Part shown: positions 25,668 to 33,464 of the stretch, piece by piece | How positions within the stretch are numbered: the stretch's first letter is position 1 | Layout: every line of letters starts with the position of its first letter | NCBI RefSeq assembly: GCF_900103805.1 | Contig: NZ_FNIB01000007.1 | Location: forward strand, 186,001 to 250,000 | Direction: 5' to 3' | Length of the DNA: 64,000 bases | Source: Cryobacterium flavum | GTDB taxonomy: Bacteria; Actinomycetota; Actinomycetes; Actinomycetales; Microbacteriaceae | The notes under the pieces: generated by a model | What the model saw: only the letters and a program-made list of their open reading frames with translations | Told to the model about the DNA's origin: nothing | Database searches by the model: none | Program-made: the position numbers and the translations under genes

Positions 25668-27713
25668 ATGACATTTGACATCGTTCTGGTCGCCAACCGC
25701 GGCGAAATCGCTTGCCGCATCATCCGCACCCTGCGGGAACGCGGCATCCGCTCTATCGCCGTCTACAGTGACGCCGACCGTGACGCCCTACATGTGTCGC
25801 TAGCGGATGCCGCGGTGCGCCTCGGCGCCGCCGCCCCGGCCGACAGCTATCTCAATGTCGAGGCCGTGCTGGCTGCTGCGGCGCGAACCGGAGCCCAGGC
25901 GATTCACCCCGGCTACGGATTTCTGAGCGAGAACCAGGCTTTCGCGCAGGCCTGTGCCGACACCGGGATCGTCTTCATCGGGCCGAGCGTGCACGCGCTG
26001 AACGTGATGGGCGACAAGATCCGCTCGAAGAACCATGTGGCCGGTTACGGGGTGCCGGTCATTTCCGGGGTGGCAGAGCCGGGCCTCAGCAATGAGCAGC
26101 TGATCGTGGCCGCCGTCGACGTTGGCTACCCGATGCTGATCAAGCCGTCCGCCGGCGGTGGCGGCAAGGGCATGCACGTGGTGGAACGCGTTGAAGACCT
26201 GCCCGCCACCCTCGAGACCGCCCGGCGCGTGGCGCTGAGTGCCTTCGGCGACGATACCCTGCTGCTCGAACGCCTCGTGGCGACCCCGCGGCACATCGAG
26301 GTGCAGGTGCTCGCCGACAACCACGGCGCCGTGATTCACCTCGGTGAGCGCGAGTGCTCGCTGCAACGCCGGCACCAGAAGGTCATCGAGGAGGCGCCCT
26401 CGCCGCTGCTCGACGAGGCGACCCGGGCGCGCATCGGGGAGGCGGCCTGCGCTGCCGCCCGCAGCGTGGGCTACAGCGGCGCCGGCACCGTAGAATTCCT
26501 GGTCTCCGCTGCCGCGCCCGACGAGTTCTTCTTCATGGAGATGAACACCCGACTGCAGGTAGAGCACCCGGTCACCGAGCTGGTCACCGGCCTCGACCTC
26601 GTGGATTGGCAGCTGCGCATCGCAGCGGGGGAGCCGCTCACGGTAACGCAGTCCGATATATGCCTCAGGGGGCATGCGATCGAGGCCCGGGTTTACTCCG
26701 AGAATCCCGAGCGCGGTTTTCTGCCGACCACGGGCAGGGTGTTGCAGCTGCACGAGGCCATTGGTGAGGGCGTGCGGGTGGACAGCTCGCTGAGTCTGGG
26801 GCTGACGATCGCCTCGCACTACGACCCGATGCTCGCCAAGGTGATCGCCTGGGCTCCCACCCGGCTGGAAGCGCTGAACCGGCTCGACCGGGCGCTCGCC
26901 GACACCGTCGTGCTCGGCGTGCAGACCAACACCGAATACCTGCGGCTGCTGTTAGCGGATGCCGACGTGCGCGCCGGCCGCCTCGACACCGGCTTGATCG
27001 AACGCAAACTTCCCGACCTCCAGTTTCGCGGCGCCGAGGAGCACCTGCTTGCCGCCGGGGCGCTGTTTTTGCACGGGCTCGCGGTGTCCGCCGCCGGCAC
27101 GAACGTGGCCTGGACGCGGCCGAGCGGATGGCGGGCCGGTTCGCCGCGTCCCGTGAAGTACGCGCTGGGGGTGGGCGCGACCGACGTCGTGGAGGTGCGG
27201 GTTGTGGGGGAGCCGGGGGCGGCATCCGTTTCGGTCGGTGATGGCACCGCCGTGCCGGCCGGACTCGTTCGCGTCGGAGATGGCAGGTTCAGCGTCGACT
27301 ACGACGGCCAGACCCGGGTGTTCGCGATCGAGAAGTTCGGAACGCGCGTGTATATCGGCGCTGACGGCTTCTCGCTCGAACTGCGGCACCGATCCCGGGC
27401 CGAGCAGCTCGCGGAACACCTCGCCAGCCGCGGCCGGGTACCAGGGGCGCTCAGCCCCGACGTACGCTCGCCGATGCCCGGCACCGTCATCGCGGTGCAC
27501 GCCGCCACCGGCGACGTGGTCAGCGCGGGCCAAACCCTCCTTGTGGTCGAGGCCATGAAGATGGAACACAAACTCGTGGCCGCCACGGCCGGCCGCGTCA
27601 CCGTGAACCTCAAGACCGGTGATCTCGTGGCACTCGACCAGATCGTCGCCACCGTTATTCCAGAAACGATCACGACCCCCGAAACCTCTTCAGACAAGGA
27701 AGACACAGAATGA
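25668..27713 (+). CDS. accA1: Biotin-dependent acyl-CoA carboxylase alpha subunit (biotin carboxylase plus BCCP)
   Basis: A 681-residue subunit with a biotin carboxylase domain (VANRGEIACRIIRTLRERG at the N-terminus, ATP-grasp glycine loop SAGGGGKGMH near 161, EMNTRLQVEHPVTE near 291) and a C-terminal biotin carrier domain with VEAMKMEHKLVA, biotinyl Lys about residue 631. With the preceding subunit it forms 3-methylcrotonyl-CoA carboxylase. Codon 429 (26952-26954) is TTA, very rare in this sequence, and is part of an AGCGGATGC nonamer. It overlaps the dehydrogenase gene by four bases. Confidence 0.93.
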   Translation: MTFDIVLVANRGEIACRIIRTLRERGIRSIAVYSDADRDALHVSLADAAVRLGAAAPADSYLNVEAVLAAAARTGAQAIHPGYGFLSENQAFAQACADTGIVFIGPSVHALNVMGDKIRSKNHVAGYGVPVISGVAEPGLSNEQLIVAAVDVGYPMLIKPSAGGGGKGMHVVERVEDLPATLETARRVALSAFGDDTLLLERLVATPRHIEVQVLADNHGAVIHLGERECSLQRRHQKVIEEAPSPLLDEATRARIGEAACAAARSVGYSGAGTVEFLVSAAAPDEFFFMEMNTRLQVEHPVTELVTGLDLVDWQLRIAAGEPLTVTQSDICLRGHAIEARVYSENPERGFLPTTGRVLQLHEAIGEGVRVDSSLSLGLTIASHYDPMLAKVIAWAPTRLEALNRLDRALADTVVLGVQTNTEYLRLLLADADVRAGRLDTGLIERKLPDLQFRGAEEHLLAAGALFLHGLAVSAAGTNVAWTRPSGWRAGSPRPVKYALGVGATDVVEVRVVGEPGAASVSVGDGTAVPAGLVRVGDGRFSVDYDGQTRVFAIEKFGTRVYIGADGFSLELRHRSRAEQLAEHLASRGRVPGALSPDVRSPMPGTVIAVHAATGDVVSAGQTLLVVEAMKMEHKLVAATAGRVTVNLKTGDLVALDQIVATVIPETITTPETSSDKEDTE

Positions 27714-28876
27714 GCTACGAACTCACCCCTACCCAGCAGACCCTCAGCGACATGGTGCGCGACTTCGCCGACACCGTCGTCGCCCCGGCCGCCTACGAGT
27801 ACGACACCAAGCGCCGCCTGCCCTACGGCATCATCGCCCAGATGGGGGAGATGGGATTGTTCGGTTTGCCGTTCCCAAAGGAATATGGCGGTCAGGGCAG
27901 CGACTATTTCTCGCTCTGCCTCGCGGTTGAACAATTAGCCCGTGCCGACCAGAGCATCGCCGTCACCCTCGAGGCCGGGGTGGGCCTCGGCATCATGCCG
28001 GTCTACCGCAGCGGCACCGAGGCGCAGAAGCAGGAATGGGTTCCCCGCCTCGCGAGTGGCTCGGCGCTCGCCGCGTTTGGCCTCACCGAAGCGGATGCCG
28101 GCTCAGACGCCGCAGGCACCAAGACCACTGCTTTATTGGAGGCCGGCGAATGGGTGATCAACGGCACCAAGCAGTTCATCACCAACTCCGGGTCGGAGAT
28201 CACCCGCCTCGTCACGGTGACCGCCGTCACGGGGGAGTCCACTCGAGCCGACGGTTCGATCAAGAAGGAACTCACCGCGATTCTGGTGCCGACACCGACC
28301 CCCGGTTTCACGGCGCTGCCACCCTATGACAAGGTCGGCTGGCACACTTCCGACACGCATCCGCTCGCGTTCGACAACGTGCGCGTACCGGAGGCCAACC
28401 TGCTCGGCGAACGCGGCCGCGGGTTCGCCAACTTCGTGCAGACCCTCGACGAGGGCCGCGTCGCCTTCGCCGCGCTCTGCACGGGCGCAGCACAGGGTTG
28501 CCTGGAGGAATCGATTCGCTACGCGAACAGCCGCAACGTCTTCGGCCGTTCAATCGGTTCCAACCAGCACATTGCCTTCAAAATCGCCCGGATGCAGGCG
28601 CGCGTGCACACTGCACGCCTCGCCTACTATGACGCAGCGCTGAAGATGATCAACGGCAAGCCGTTCAAGATGGAGGCATCGATCGCCAAGATGGTAGGCA
28701 GCGAAGCGGCCATGGACAATGCCCGCGACGCCACGCAGATCTTCGGCGGATACGGCTTCATGAATGAGAATCCGGTCGCGCGGCACTATCGTGATTCGAA
28801 GGTGCTCGAACTCGGCGAGGGCACCACCGAGGTGCAGCTCATGGTCATCTCGCGGGCGCTGGGCTTCGCGGCCTGA
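27710..28876 (+). CDS. fadE19: Acyl-CoA dehydrogenase, probable isovaleryl-CoA dehydrogenase
   Basis: A 388-residue FAD-dependent acyl-CoA dehydrogenase. Motifs are FGLTEADAGSDAAGTKTTA (substrate/FAD-binding), the central LDEGRVAFAALCTGAAQGCLEE and the C-terminal QIFGGYGFMNENPVARHYRD. In this operon it should oxidise isovaleryl-CoA to 3-methylcrotonyl-CoA, the substrate of the carboxylase encoded just upstream. M. tuberculosis FadE19 (Rv2500c) occupies the same position. The substrate is inferred from context. Confidence 0.9.
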   Translation: MSYELTPTQQTLSDMVRDFADTVVAPAAYEYDTKRRLPYGIIAQMGEMGLFGLPFPKEYGGQGSDYFSLCLAVEQLARADQSIAVTLEAGVGLGIMPVYRSGTEAQKQEWVPRLASGSALAAFGLTEADAGSDAAGTKTTALLEAGEWVINGTKQFITNSGSEITRLVTVTAVTGESTRADGSIKKELTAILVPTPTPGFTALPPYDKVGWHTSDTHPLAFDNVRVPEANLLGERGRGFANFVQTLDEGRVAFAALCTGAAQGCLEESIRYANSRNVFGRSIGSNQHIAFKIARMQARVHTARLAYYDAALKMINGKPFKMEASIAKMVGSEAAMDNARDATQIFGGYGFMNENPVARHYRDSKVLELGEGTTEVQLMVISRALGFAA

Positions 28877-28898
28877 CCTGACTGAATTGGAGAAGCGG

Positions 28899-29396
28899 AT
28901 GACCGACCCCGGTACCCCAGAACGCCACCTGGTTCAGCAGCGCGGCCTCTACTTCGAGGAGTTTGACCTCGATGCTCTGTACCAGCACCGTCCGGGTCGC
29001 ACCGTGACCGAGGCCGACAACGTGCTGTTCACGACGATGACCATGAACACGCAGGCGCTGCACCTCGATGCGGCGTGGTCGGCCACCCAGCCGTTCGGCG
29101 AACGCTTGGTGAATTCCATGTTCACCCTGTCGACCATGGTCGGCAGTTCGGTCGCCCAGCTGACCCAGGGCACGATCGTGGTAAACCTGGGATTTTCGGC
29201 CGTGACGTTTCCGCATCCGCTGCACCACGGTGACACCCTCTATTCGGAGACCATCGTCACCGACAAACGGTTGTCGAAGAGTCGCCCCGGTCAGGGAATC
29301 ATTACGCTCGAACACACCGGACGCAACCAGCACGGAGTGGTCGTCGGCTCGGCCGTGCGCACCGTGCTGGTCTGGTGCCGCGAGGGAGCAGCATGA
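28899..29396 (+). CDS. MaoC-like hotdog-fold dehydratase
   Basis: A 165-residue MaoC/(R)-hydratase-type hotdog protein; typical stretches are DLDALYQHRPGRTVTEADNVLF at the N-terminus and FPHPLHHGDTLYSETIV in the middle. The ATG at 28899 follows TTGGAG with six-base spacing; a longer frame begins inside the preceding gene but is improbable. It most likely hydrates an enoyl-CoA such as 3-methylglutaconyl-CoA or a related C5-C6 compound. It overlaps the CitE-like gene by four bases. Rv2499c is the positional counterpart in M. tuberculosis. Confidence 0.85.
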   Translation: MTDPGTPERHLVQQRGLYFEEFDLDALYQHRPGRTVTEADNVLFTTMTMNTQALHLDAAWSATQPFGERLVNSMFTLSTMVGSSVAQLTQGTIVVNLGFSAVTFPHPLHHGDTLYSETIVTDKRLSKSRPGQGIITLEHTGRNQHGVVVGSAVRTVLVWCREGAA

Positions 29397-30316
29397 GCGG
29401 CCCGTTCGATGGCGACCCGTTCGATGCGAGCTCCTTCGACGACTACAGCGACCCGGCCGGCCTCGACCCCTTCGACGACAGCCCCGCCGGTCTCAGCCCG
29501 TTCACGCCGGCCCCGTTCACCCTCGGTCCAGCACTGCTGTTCTGCCCCGCCGACCGGCCGGAGCGTTACGAGAAGGCCGCCGAGCGCGCCGACGCCGTCA
29601 TCCTCGACTTGGAAGACGCCGTCACGCCCGCTGACCGGGCGGCGGCGCGGCGCGCGCTGATCGAGCATCCGCTTGACCCGGCCACGACAATCGTGCGCAT
29701 CAATCCGGCCGACACCGACGATTTCGCACTCGATCTGGCCGCGTTGGCCCGCACGGAGTATCGCGACGTGATGCTCGCTAAGACGGTCAGCGCCGGCCAG
29801 GTCGAGCGGCTCGAAGCATTTCGGGTGATTGCCCTGTGTGAAACCGCCGCCGGTGTGATCTCGGCGACCGAGATCGCCGCCGAGCGCAACGTTGTCGGGC
29901 TCATGTGGGGCGCCGAAGACCTCGTCGCCTCGCTTGGAGGCACGTCGAGCCGTTTCGAGGACGGTCGCTACCGCGACGTCGCTCGCCAGGCCCGCTCCCA
30001 GGTGTTGCTGGCCGCCCGTGCGCACGACAAGGCGGCGATCGACACGGTGCACCTTGACATCACCGACACGGCAGGGCTCGAGCTTGAGGCAGCGGATGCC
30101 GTCGCCAGCGGTTTCACCGCCACCGCGTGCATCCACCCGAGCCAGGTCGCCGTCATTCGCGCCGCCTACCAGCCGACGGCAGCCGAGGTTGACTATGCCC
30201 TCGGGCTGCTCGAGGCCGCCGCAAGCGCGCGCGGCGTCTTCCAGCACGAGGGCCGCATGATCGACGGCCCGGTCTTGCGTCACGCCGAGGCCGTGTTGCG
30301 CCGCGCCGCCCGCTGA
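29393..30316 (+). CDS. citE: CitE-like beta-hydroxyacyl-CoA lyase (HpcH/HpaI aldolase family)
   Basis: A 307-residue CitE-family TIM barrel. The active-site elements are VILDLEDAVTPADRA, the RINPADT strand, LCETAAGVI and MWGAEDL. The N-terminal 40 residues are Asp/Pro/Phe-rich with repeated PFD motifs and probably disordered, an unusual extension. There are no citrate lyase alpha or gamma genes, so it acts alone. The M. tuberculosis counterpart Rv2498c is reported to cleave beta-hydroxyacyl-CoAs in leucine and itaconate breakdown, a fitting last step here because no HMG-CoA lyase gene is present. Confidence 0.88.
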   Translation: MSGPFDGDPFDASSFDDYSDPAGLDPFDDSPAGLSPFTPAPFTLGPALLFCPADRPERYEKAAERADAVILDLEDAVTPADRAAARRALIEHPLDPATTIVRINPADTDDFALDLAALARTEYRDVMLAKTVSAGQVERLEAFRVIALCETAAGVISATEIAAERNVVGLMWGAEDLVASLGGTSSRFEDGRYRDVARQARSQVLLAARAHDKAAIDTVHLDITDTAGLELEAADAVASGFTATACIHPSQVAVIRAAYQPTAAEVDYALGLLEAAASARGVFQHEGRMIDGPVLRHAEAVLRRAAR

Positions 30317-30337
30317 CGGCCGCGCGCTAAATTCACC

Positions 30338-30420
30338 GGGCCCGCCTTGTAGCCCGGGGCCCAGTTTATAAACTGGGCCCGTGGACGGGGCCTGGGCCCC
30401 GTCCACAAGAGAAGGGCGGG
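30338..30420. terminator. Nested hairpin cluster between citE and gpx
   Basis: Two adjacent perfect hairpins fill this convergent gap: a 24-base palindrome with GGGCCCAGTTTA as its half (30357-30380), and GTGGACGGGGCC / GGCCCCGTCCAC with a TG loop (30381-30406). Outer CCCGCC and GGCGGG arms can enclose both. It probably acts as a bidirectional terminator, since the two genes converge here. Confidence 0.8.
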
Positions 30421-30924
30421 TCAGGCGGCCTTGGCGGCCAGAACCTTCTCGATGGCTTCGACGATCTCGGTCGACTCCGGCTCGACCGAGGAGGCGAAAC
30501 GGTCGACGATCTCACCGGTCGGGGTCACTAGGAACTTCTCGAAGTTCCACTTGATCAGGCCGGGCAGCAGTCCCCGCTTGAACTTGGTGAGCTCCGCATA
30601 GAGCGGATGCTGGTGCTTGCCCCGCACATCGACCTTGGCCGTCATGGGAAAGGTCACCCCGTAGGTCATGCCGCAGAATTCCACGATGTCCGCTTCGGTG
30701 CCCGGTTCCTGGCCCATGAACTGGTTGCTCGGCAGCCCGAGCACGACGAGTCCCGCGTCGGCGAAGCGCTGGTACAGCGCCTCCAGCCCGGCGTACTGCG
30801 GCGTGAAGCCGCACTTCGAGGCCACATTGACCACGAGAACGGTCTTGCCCTGGTAGGCGCCGAAGGTTGTTTCTGTTCCGTCGATGAGGGTGAGGGGGAT
30901 GTCGTACAGCGCAGAAGAAGTCAT
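30421..30924 (-). CDS. gpx: Glutathione peroxidase-family thiol peroxidase
   Basis: A 167-residue Gpx-fold protein. The peroxidatic residue is a cysteine, Cys38 in NVASKCGFTPQY, rather than selenocysteine; LPSNQF and WNFEKFLV supply the Gln, Trp and Asn of the catalytic tetrad. A further Cys lies in EFCGMTYGVTFP. Actinobacteria generally lack glutathione, so it most likely reduces peroxides with thioredoxin or mycothiol-linked donors. It is convergent with citE and stands alone. Confidence 0.92.
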   Translation of the reverse strand: MTSSALYDIPLTLIDGTETTFGAYQGKTVLVVNVASKCGFTPQYAGLEALYQRFADAGLVVLGLPSNQFMGQEPGTEADIVEFCGMTYGVTFPMTAKVDVRGKHQHPLYAELTKFKRGLLPGLIKWNFEKFLVTPTGEIVDRFASSVEPESTEIVEAIEKVLAAKAA

Positions 30925-30958
30925 TGAAAGATGTTATCGACGAAAGCCTCCATGCTGG

Positions 30959-31014
30959 CTGCACGGCACCTGTGTAGCTGCAGGCCATCCTGTACCTGCA
31001 CGGCGCCTGTGTAG
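30959..31014. repeat. Two-copy direct repeat upstream of gpx
   Basis: CTGCACGGCACCTGTGTAG (30959-30977) and CTGCACGGCGCCTGTGTAG (30996-31014) are identical except for one base and have a 37-base period. They lie just upstream of the gpx start on the opposite strand. The remaining 250 bases to the small ORF hold no gene I can support. Confidence 0.7.
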
Positions 31015-31263
31015 ATCGTGTATTTGCCCCAAATGGGTGGCAGGCTCAGGTATTCTGATATCAGCTCAGAAATCATGGCGGTCCACTAGAGGATCCGGGT
31101 TTCTGCAGCCCGCGCGGCGCAGCGCATTCTTCCGCCGACCGGGCCAACACCCCAGTTTCAGTCGAATCAGCTCCGCCAATGTGTGCCGCTGTCACTCTCG
31201 AATGAAACTGTGTGCTCTGACTAGCCGTCGGCATCCGCTAGTACTAATCTCACCAGGAGCACC

Positions 31264-31440
31264 ATGAATTCCTACGTATCGAAGTCCACCAAGCGCGCCA
31301 CCACCGCCAACGAGTACGTCACGCACGACGTTCGTCGCGCGATCACTGCCACCGGTTACGTCAGCGGCACCGCGCAGCACCTCGAAGCCGGCGACTACGT
31401 TTCGCCGCAGCCGAGCGCTGCCGGGCGCCGCGCCGCGTAG
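31264..31440 (+). CDS. Small hypothetical protein, 58 residues
   Basis: An open frame of 58 codons beginning MNSYVSKSTKRATTANEYVT, preceded by a good ribosome binding site (CCAGGAGCACC) and followed within 40 bases by a terminator with a six-T run. That full gene architecture argues it is real. The product is hydrophilic and basic, with many Thr, Ser and Ala residues, a VTHDVRRAITATGYVSG segment and an Arg/Ala-rich tail. I do not recognise a family and assign no function. Confidence 0.65.
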   Translation: MNSYVSKSTKRATTANEYVTHDVRRAITATGYVSGTAQHLEAGDYVSPQPSAAGRRAA

Positions 31441-31479
31441 CCACCGGCCAGGCCGCTTGAGCGGTGAGCAACACCAAAA

Positions 31480-31512
31480 GAGGGATTCCGCCACGTGCGG
31501 GGTCCCTTTTTT
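31480..31512 (+). terminator. Rho-independent terminator after the small ORF
   Basis: AGGGATTCCGC pairs with GCGGGGTCCCT (two G-T wobbles) around a CACGT loop and is followed by a run of six T residues, the clearest T-tract terminator in the window. Confidence 0.9.
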
Positions 31513-31712
31513 GTGACCGAAAACGCTGCGTGTTGATGCATCGGTAGACTAGTGAGGTACCTGGCCAGTATTTTTCTTGCCCGCCAGGCACGACACGAGG
31601 TACGCGTATGCGCGCTGAAGCCCCCTGAGTATTGCTCGCTGGCTTTCGGTATGCCCGATCTCGGTCCCCACACACCTGGACATGCAGTACCGCAGACAAC
31701 GAAATGAGATTC

Positions 31713-33398
31713 ATGAATAACCACTACCTCGACCTGAGCACTCCGCCGGCACTGCCGGCTCGCGGCATGCGCATCATCCCGCTCGGAGGCCTCGGCGAGA
31801 TCGGCCGCAACATGACCGTCTTCGAGCACAAGGGCAAGCTGCTCATCATCGACTGCGGCGTTCTCTTCCCCGAAGACAACCAGCCCGGCATCAACGTGAT
31901 CCTGCCCGACTTCACCGCCATCCGTGACCGTCTGCAGGACATCGAGGCCATCGTGCTCACCCACGGCCACGAAGACCACATCGGCGCAGTGCCGTACCTG
32001 CTCAAGGAACGCGGCGACATTCCCGTCGTCGGTTCCAAGCTCACCCTGGCCTTCCTCGCTGCAAAGCTGCAGGAGCACCGCCTCAGCCAGAACTTCATCG
32101 AGGTGAAAGAAGGCGAGCGCCGCACGATCGGCCAGTTCGACCTCGAGTTCATCGCCGTCAACCACTCCATCCCCGACGGCCTGGCCATCGCCATTCGTAC
32201 CGAAGCCGGCCTTGTGCTGGCGACCGGTGACTTCAAGATGGACCAGTTCCCGCTCGACAAGCGCCTCACCGACCTCGGCGCCTTCGCACGCCTGGCCGAA
32301 GAGGGCGTCGACCTGTTCATGACGGACTCGACCAACGCCGAGGTTCCCGGCTTCACCACCGCCGAGAAGGACATCGGACCGGCGATCGACACCGTGTTCC
32401 GCACCTCCCCGCGCCGCATCATCGTGTCGAGCTTCGCCAGCCACGTGCACCGCATCCAGCAGGTCATCGATGCTGCCGTCAAGCACAACCGCAAGGTGGC
32501 CTTCGTCGGCCGCTCCATGGTGCGCAACATGGGCATCGCGAGCGAGCTCGGCTACCTCAACATTCCCAAGGGCCTGCTCGTTGATATGAAGGCGCTCGAG
32601 CGCATGAAGGACGACAAGGTCGTTCTCATCTGCACCGGTTCGCAGGGTGAGCCGATGGCTGCGCTGTCGCGTATGGCCAACCGCGAACACGTCATCAAGA
32701 TCGGCGAGGGCGACACCGTGCTGCTCGCGAGCTCGCTGATCCCCGGAAACGAAAACTCCATCTACCGCGTCATCAACGGTCTGATTCGTTGGGGCGCGAA
32801 CGTCGTGCACAAGGGCAACGCCAAGGTGCACGTCTCCGGTCACGCCAGTGCCGGCGAGCTTGTCTACTGCTACAACATCGTCAAGCCGGTCAACGTCATG
32901 CCGATCCACGGCGAATGGCGTCACTTGACGGCCAACGCCGACCTCGCCATCGCGACCGGTGTTGCCGAAGAGAACGTCATCGTCGTCGAAGACGGCGTTG
33001 TCGTCGACCTCATCGACGGTCACGCCAAGGTCACCGGCCGTGTTGTCGCCGACTACGTCTTCGTCGACGGGATGACCGTAGGCGGGGCAGCATCCGCTGC
33101 GATGGAAGATCGCCGTAAGCTCGCCGAGGACGGCACCATCACCATCCTCGGAATTCTCAACGCCAAGACCGGCACGCTCTCCGAGCCGGTCGAGTTCCTG
33201 GCGCGCGGATTCGTGCACGACGACGAGTGGGTCAAGGGAGCCACCAAGGTCATCGACGAGGCCATGAAGGCCGCGAACCGCATCAAGATCGTCGACGGCG
33301 CCGAGCTCGAAGACCTGTTCACGCAGTCCGTGAGCCGCTGGATGAACCGCAAGTACCGTCGCAGCCCCGTCATCACCTCCGTGGTGGTCGACGCGTAA
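31713..33398 (+). CDS. rnj: Ribonuclease J
   Basis: A 561-residue metallo-beta-lactamase/beta-CASP nuclease with both endonuclease and 5'-3' exonuclease activity in mRNA decay and rRNA maturation. The zinc motif HGHEDHIG lies near residue 84, GDFKMDQFP follows, and the beta-CASP domain contains CTGSQGEPMAALSRMA and VSGHASAGE. The C-terminal segment is the RNase J dimerisation domain. The start ATG is ambiguous between 31704 and 31713; I chose the latter because GAGA sits upstream. In many actinobacteria rnj follows dapA; here it is elsewhere. Confidence 0.95.
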   Translation: MNNHYLDLSTPPALPARGMRIIPLGGLGEIGRNMTVFEHKGKLLIIDCGVLFPEDNQPGINVILPDFTAIRDRLQDIEAIVLTHGHEDHIGAVPYLLKERGDIPVVGSKLTLAFLAAKLQEHRLSQNFIEVKEGERRTIGQFDLEFIAVNHSIPDGLAIAIRTEAGLVLATGDFKMDQFPLDKRLTDLGAFARLAEEGVDLFMTDSTNAEVPGFTTAEKDIGPAIDTVFRTSPRRIIVSSFASHVHRIQQVIDAAVKHNRKVAFVGRSMVRNMGIASELGYLNIPKGLLVDMKALERMKDDKVVLICTGSQGEPMAALSRMANREHVIKIGEGDTVLLASSLIPGNENSIYRVINGLIRWGANVVHKGNAKVHVSGHASAGELVYCYNIVKPVNVMPIHGEWRHLTANADLAIATGVAEENVIVVEDGVVVDLIDGHAKVTGRVVADYVFVDGMTVGGAASAAMEDRRKLAEDGTITILGILNAKTGTLSEPVEFLARGFVHDDEWVKGATKVIDEAMKAANRIKIVDGAELEDLFTQSVSRWMNRKYRRSPVITSVVVDA

Positions 33399-33410
33399 GC
33401 AGCACCGAAC

Positions 33411-33449
33411 AGAAAGGGCCGCATCCTCCGCGAGGATGCTGCCCTTTCT
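33411..33449. terminator. Bidirectional terminator between rnj and prfC
   Basis: An 18-base-pair stem with one mismatch, AGAAAGGGCCGCATCCTC and GAGGATGCTGCCCTTTCT around a CGC loop, lies in the 66-base gap between two convergent genes and would act on both strands. Confidence 0.88.
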
Positions 33450-33464
33450 GGTTGAACGAACCAG

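Noticed and set aside
31395..33218. A 607-codon open frame on the minus strand
   Set aside because: Antisense to the RNase J gene; composition is Asp/Val/His-rich with no recognisable family.
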